Position numbers and translations under genes: made by a program. 19,614 nt of DNA from Gallionella sp. (lineage in GTDB: Bacteria; Pseudomonadota; Gammaproteobacteria; Burkholderiales; Gallionellaceae), in contig JAUYGW010000216.1 of NCBI GenBank assembly GCA_030690245.1, positions 1-19,614 on the forward strand, given 5' to 3'. The notes under the pieces were generated by a model, which saw only the letters and a list, made by a program, of their open reading frames with translations, had not been told where the DNA came from and searched no databases. Below are positions 19,537-19,614 of the stretch, piece by piece; positions within the stretch are counted from its first letter, which is position 1; every line of letters starts with the position of its first letter.

Positions 19537-19614
19537 ATGGCAAAAGCAAAGTCATGGGAAGTCACTGATGCATTTTGGAGTCGCGTCGAACCACTGATCC
19601 CATCACGCCAGAGA
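19537..19614 (+). mobile_element. IS5-type transposase gene, N-terminal part only
   Basis: The last 78 bp encode MAKAKSWEVTDAFWSRVEPL and continue to the window edge. This matches the opening of IS5-family transposases with the FWxRVEPLIP block (DUF4096-like N-terminus). A strong GGAGG precedes the ATG by 5 nt, and TATAAT at 19495-19500 could serve as -10. The left terminal inverted repeat probably lies between 19490 and 19530, but it cannot be fixed without the right end. It interrupts the reverse-transcriptase-like sequence on the other strand. Confidence 0.8.

Overview
The window looks like chromosomal DNA from a betaproteobacterium. GC content is high, the proteins resemble beta/gammaproteobacterial housekeeping enzymes, and it has zipA next to ligA and a galU-hpt-mtnP-def cluster. 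A member of the Nitrosomonadales, such as a Gallionella or Sideroxydans relative, would fit, but that is inference because there is no rRNA or other phylogenetic marker.

Positions 1-1511 (+ strand) hold the 3' part of trxB and a small Smr-domain gene. A REP-like inverted doublet separates them from a convergent block. Everything from 17754 down to 1647 is on the minus strand, in three groups. (a) nagZ, zipA and ligA: peptidoglycan recycling, division and DNA replication. (b) galU, hpt, mtnP and def, with 4-bp and 11-bp overlaps that point to one operon. MtnP would release hypoxanthine from methylthioinosine, and Hpt would salvage it to IMP. (c) acnA, a patatin-like (RssA-type) gene, fumC and a three-PAS hybrid histidine kinase with receiver and Hpt domains. 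Two TCA-cycle enzymes are thus linked to a lipase-like protein and a sensor.

From 17755 to the end the DNA changes character. It holds a long perfect inverted repeat, a RelE-like toxin/HTH antitoxin pair, a duplicated antitoxin tail, and at least six decayed copies of a motif like GAAGCTGACCCC-TTAAT. It also holds the tail of a winged-helix-type regulator, a C-terminal reverse-transcriptase-like remnant, and the start of an IS5-type transposase that runs off the window. This is an accessory, decaying region.

The main unusual theme is short palindromic repeats that touch coding sequences without breaking their frame. About 76 extra residues sit in FumC, about 9 in LigA and probably about 30 in AcnA. 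Repeat DNA also supplies the end of the patatin gene and the stop codon of hpt. The most intriguing site is upstream of galU. A 31-codon leader ORF with its own ribosome binding site begins with the same nine residues as GalU. The leader and the galU start contain three segments that can form two mutually exclusive hairpins, which could be an attenuator or the scar of an element insertion.
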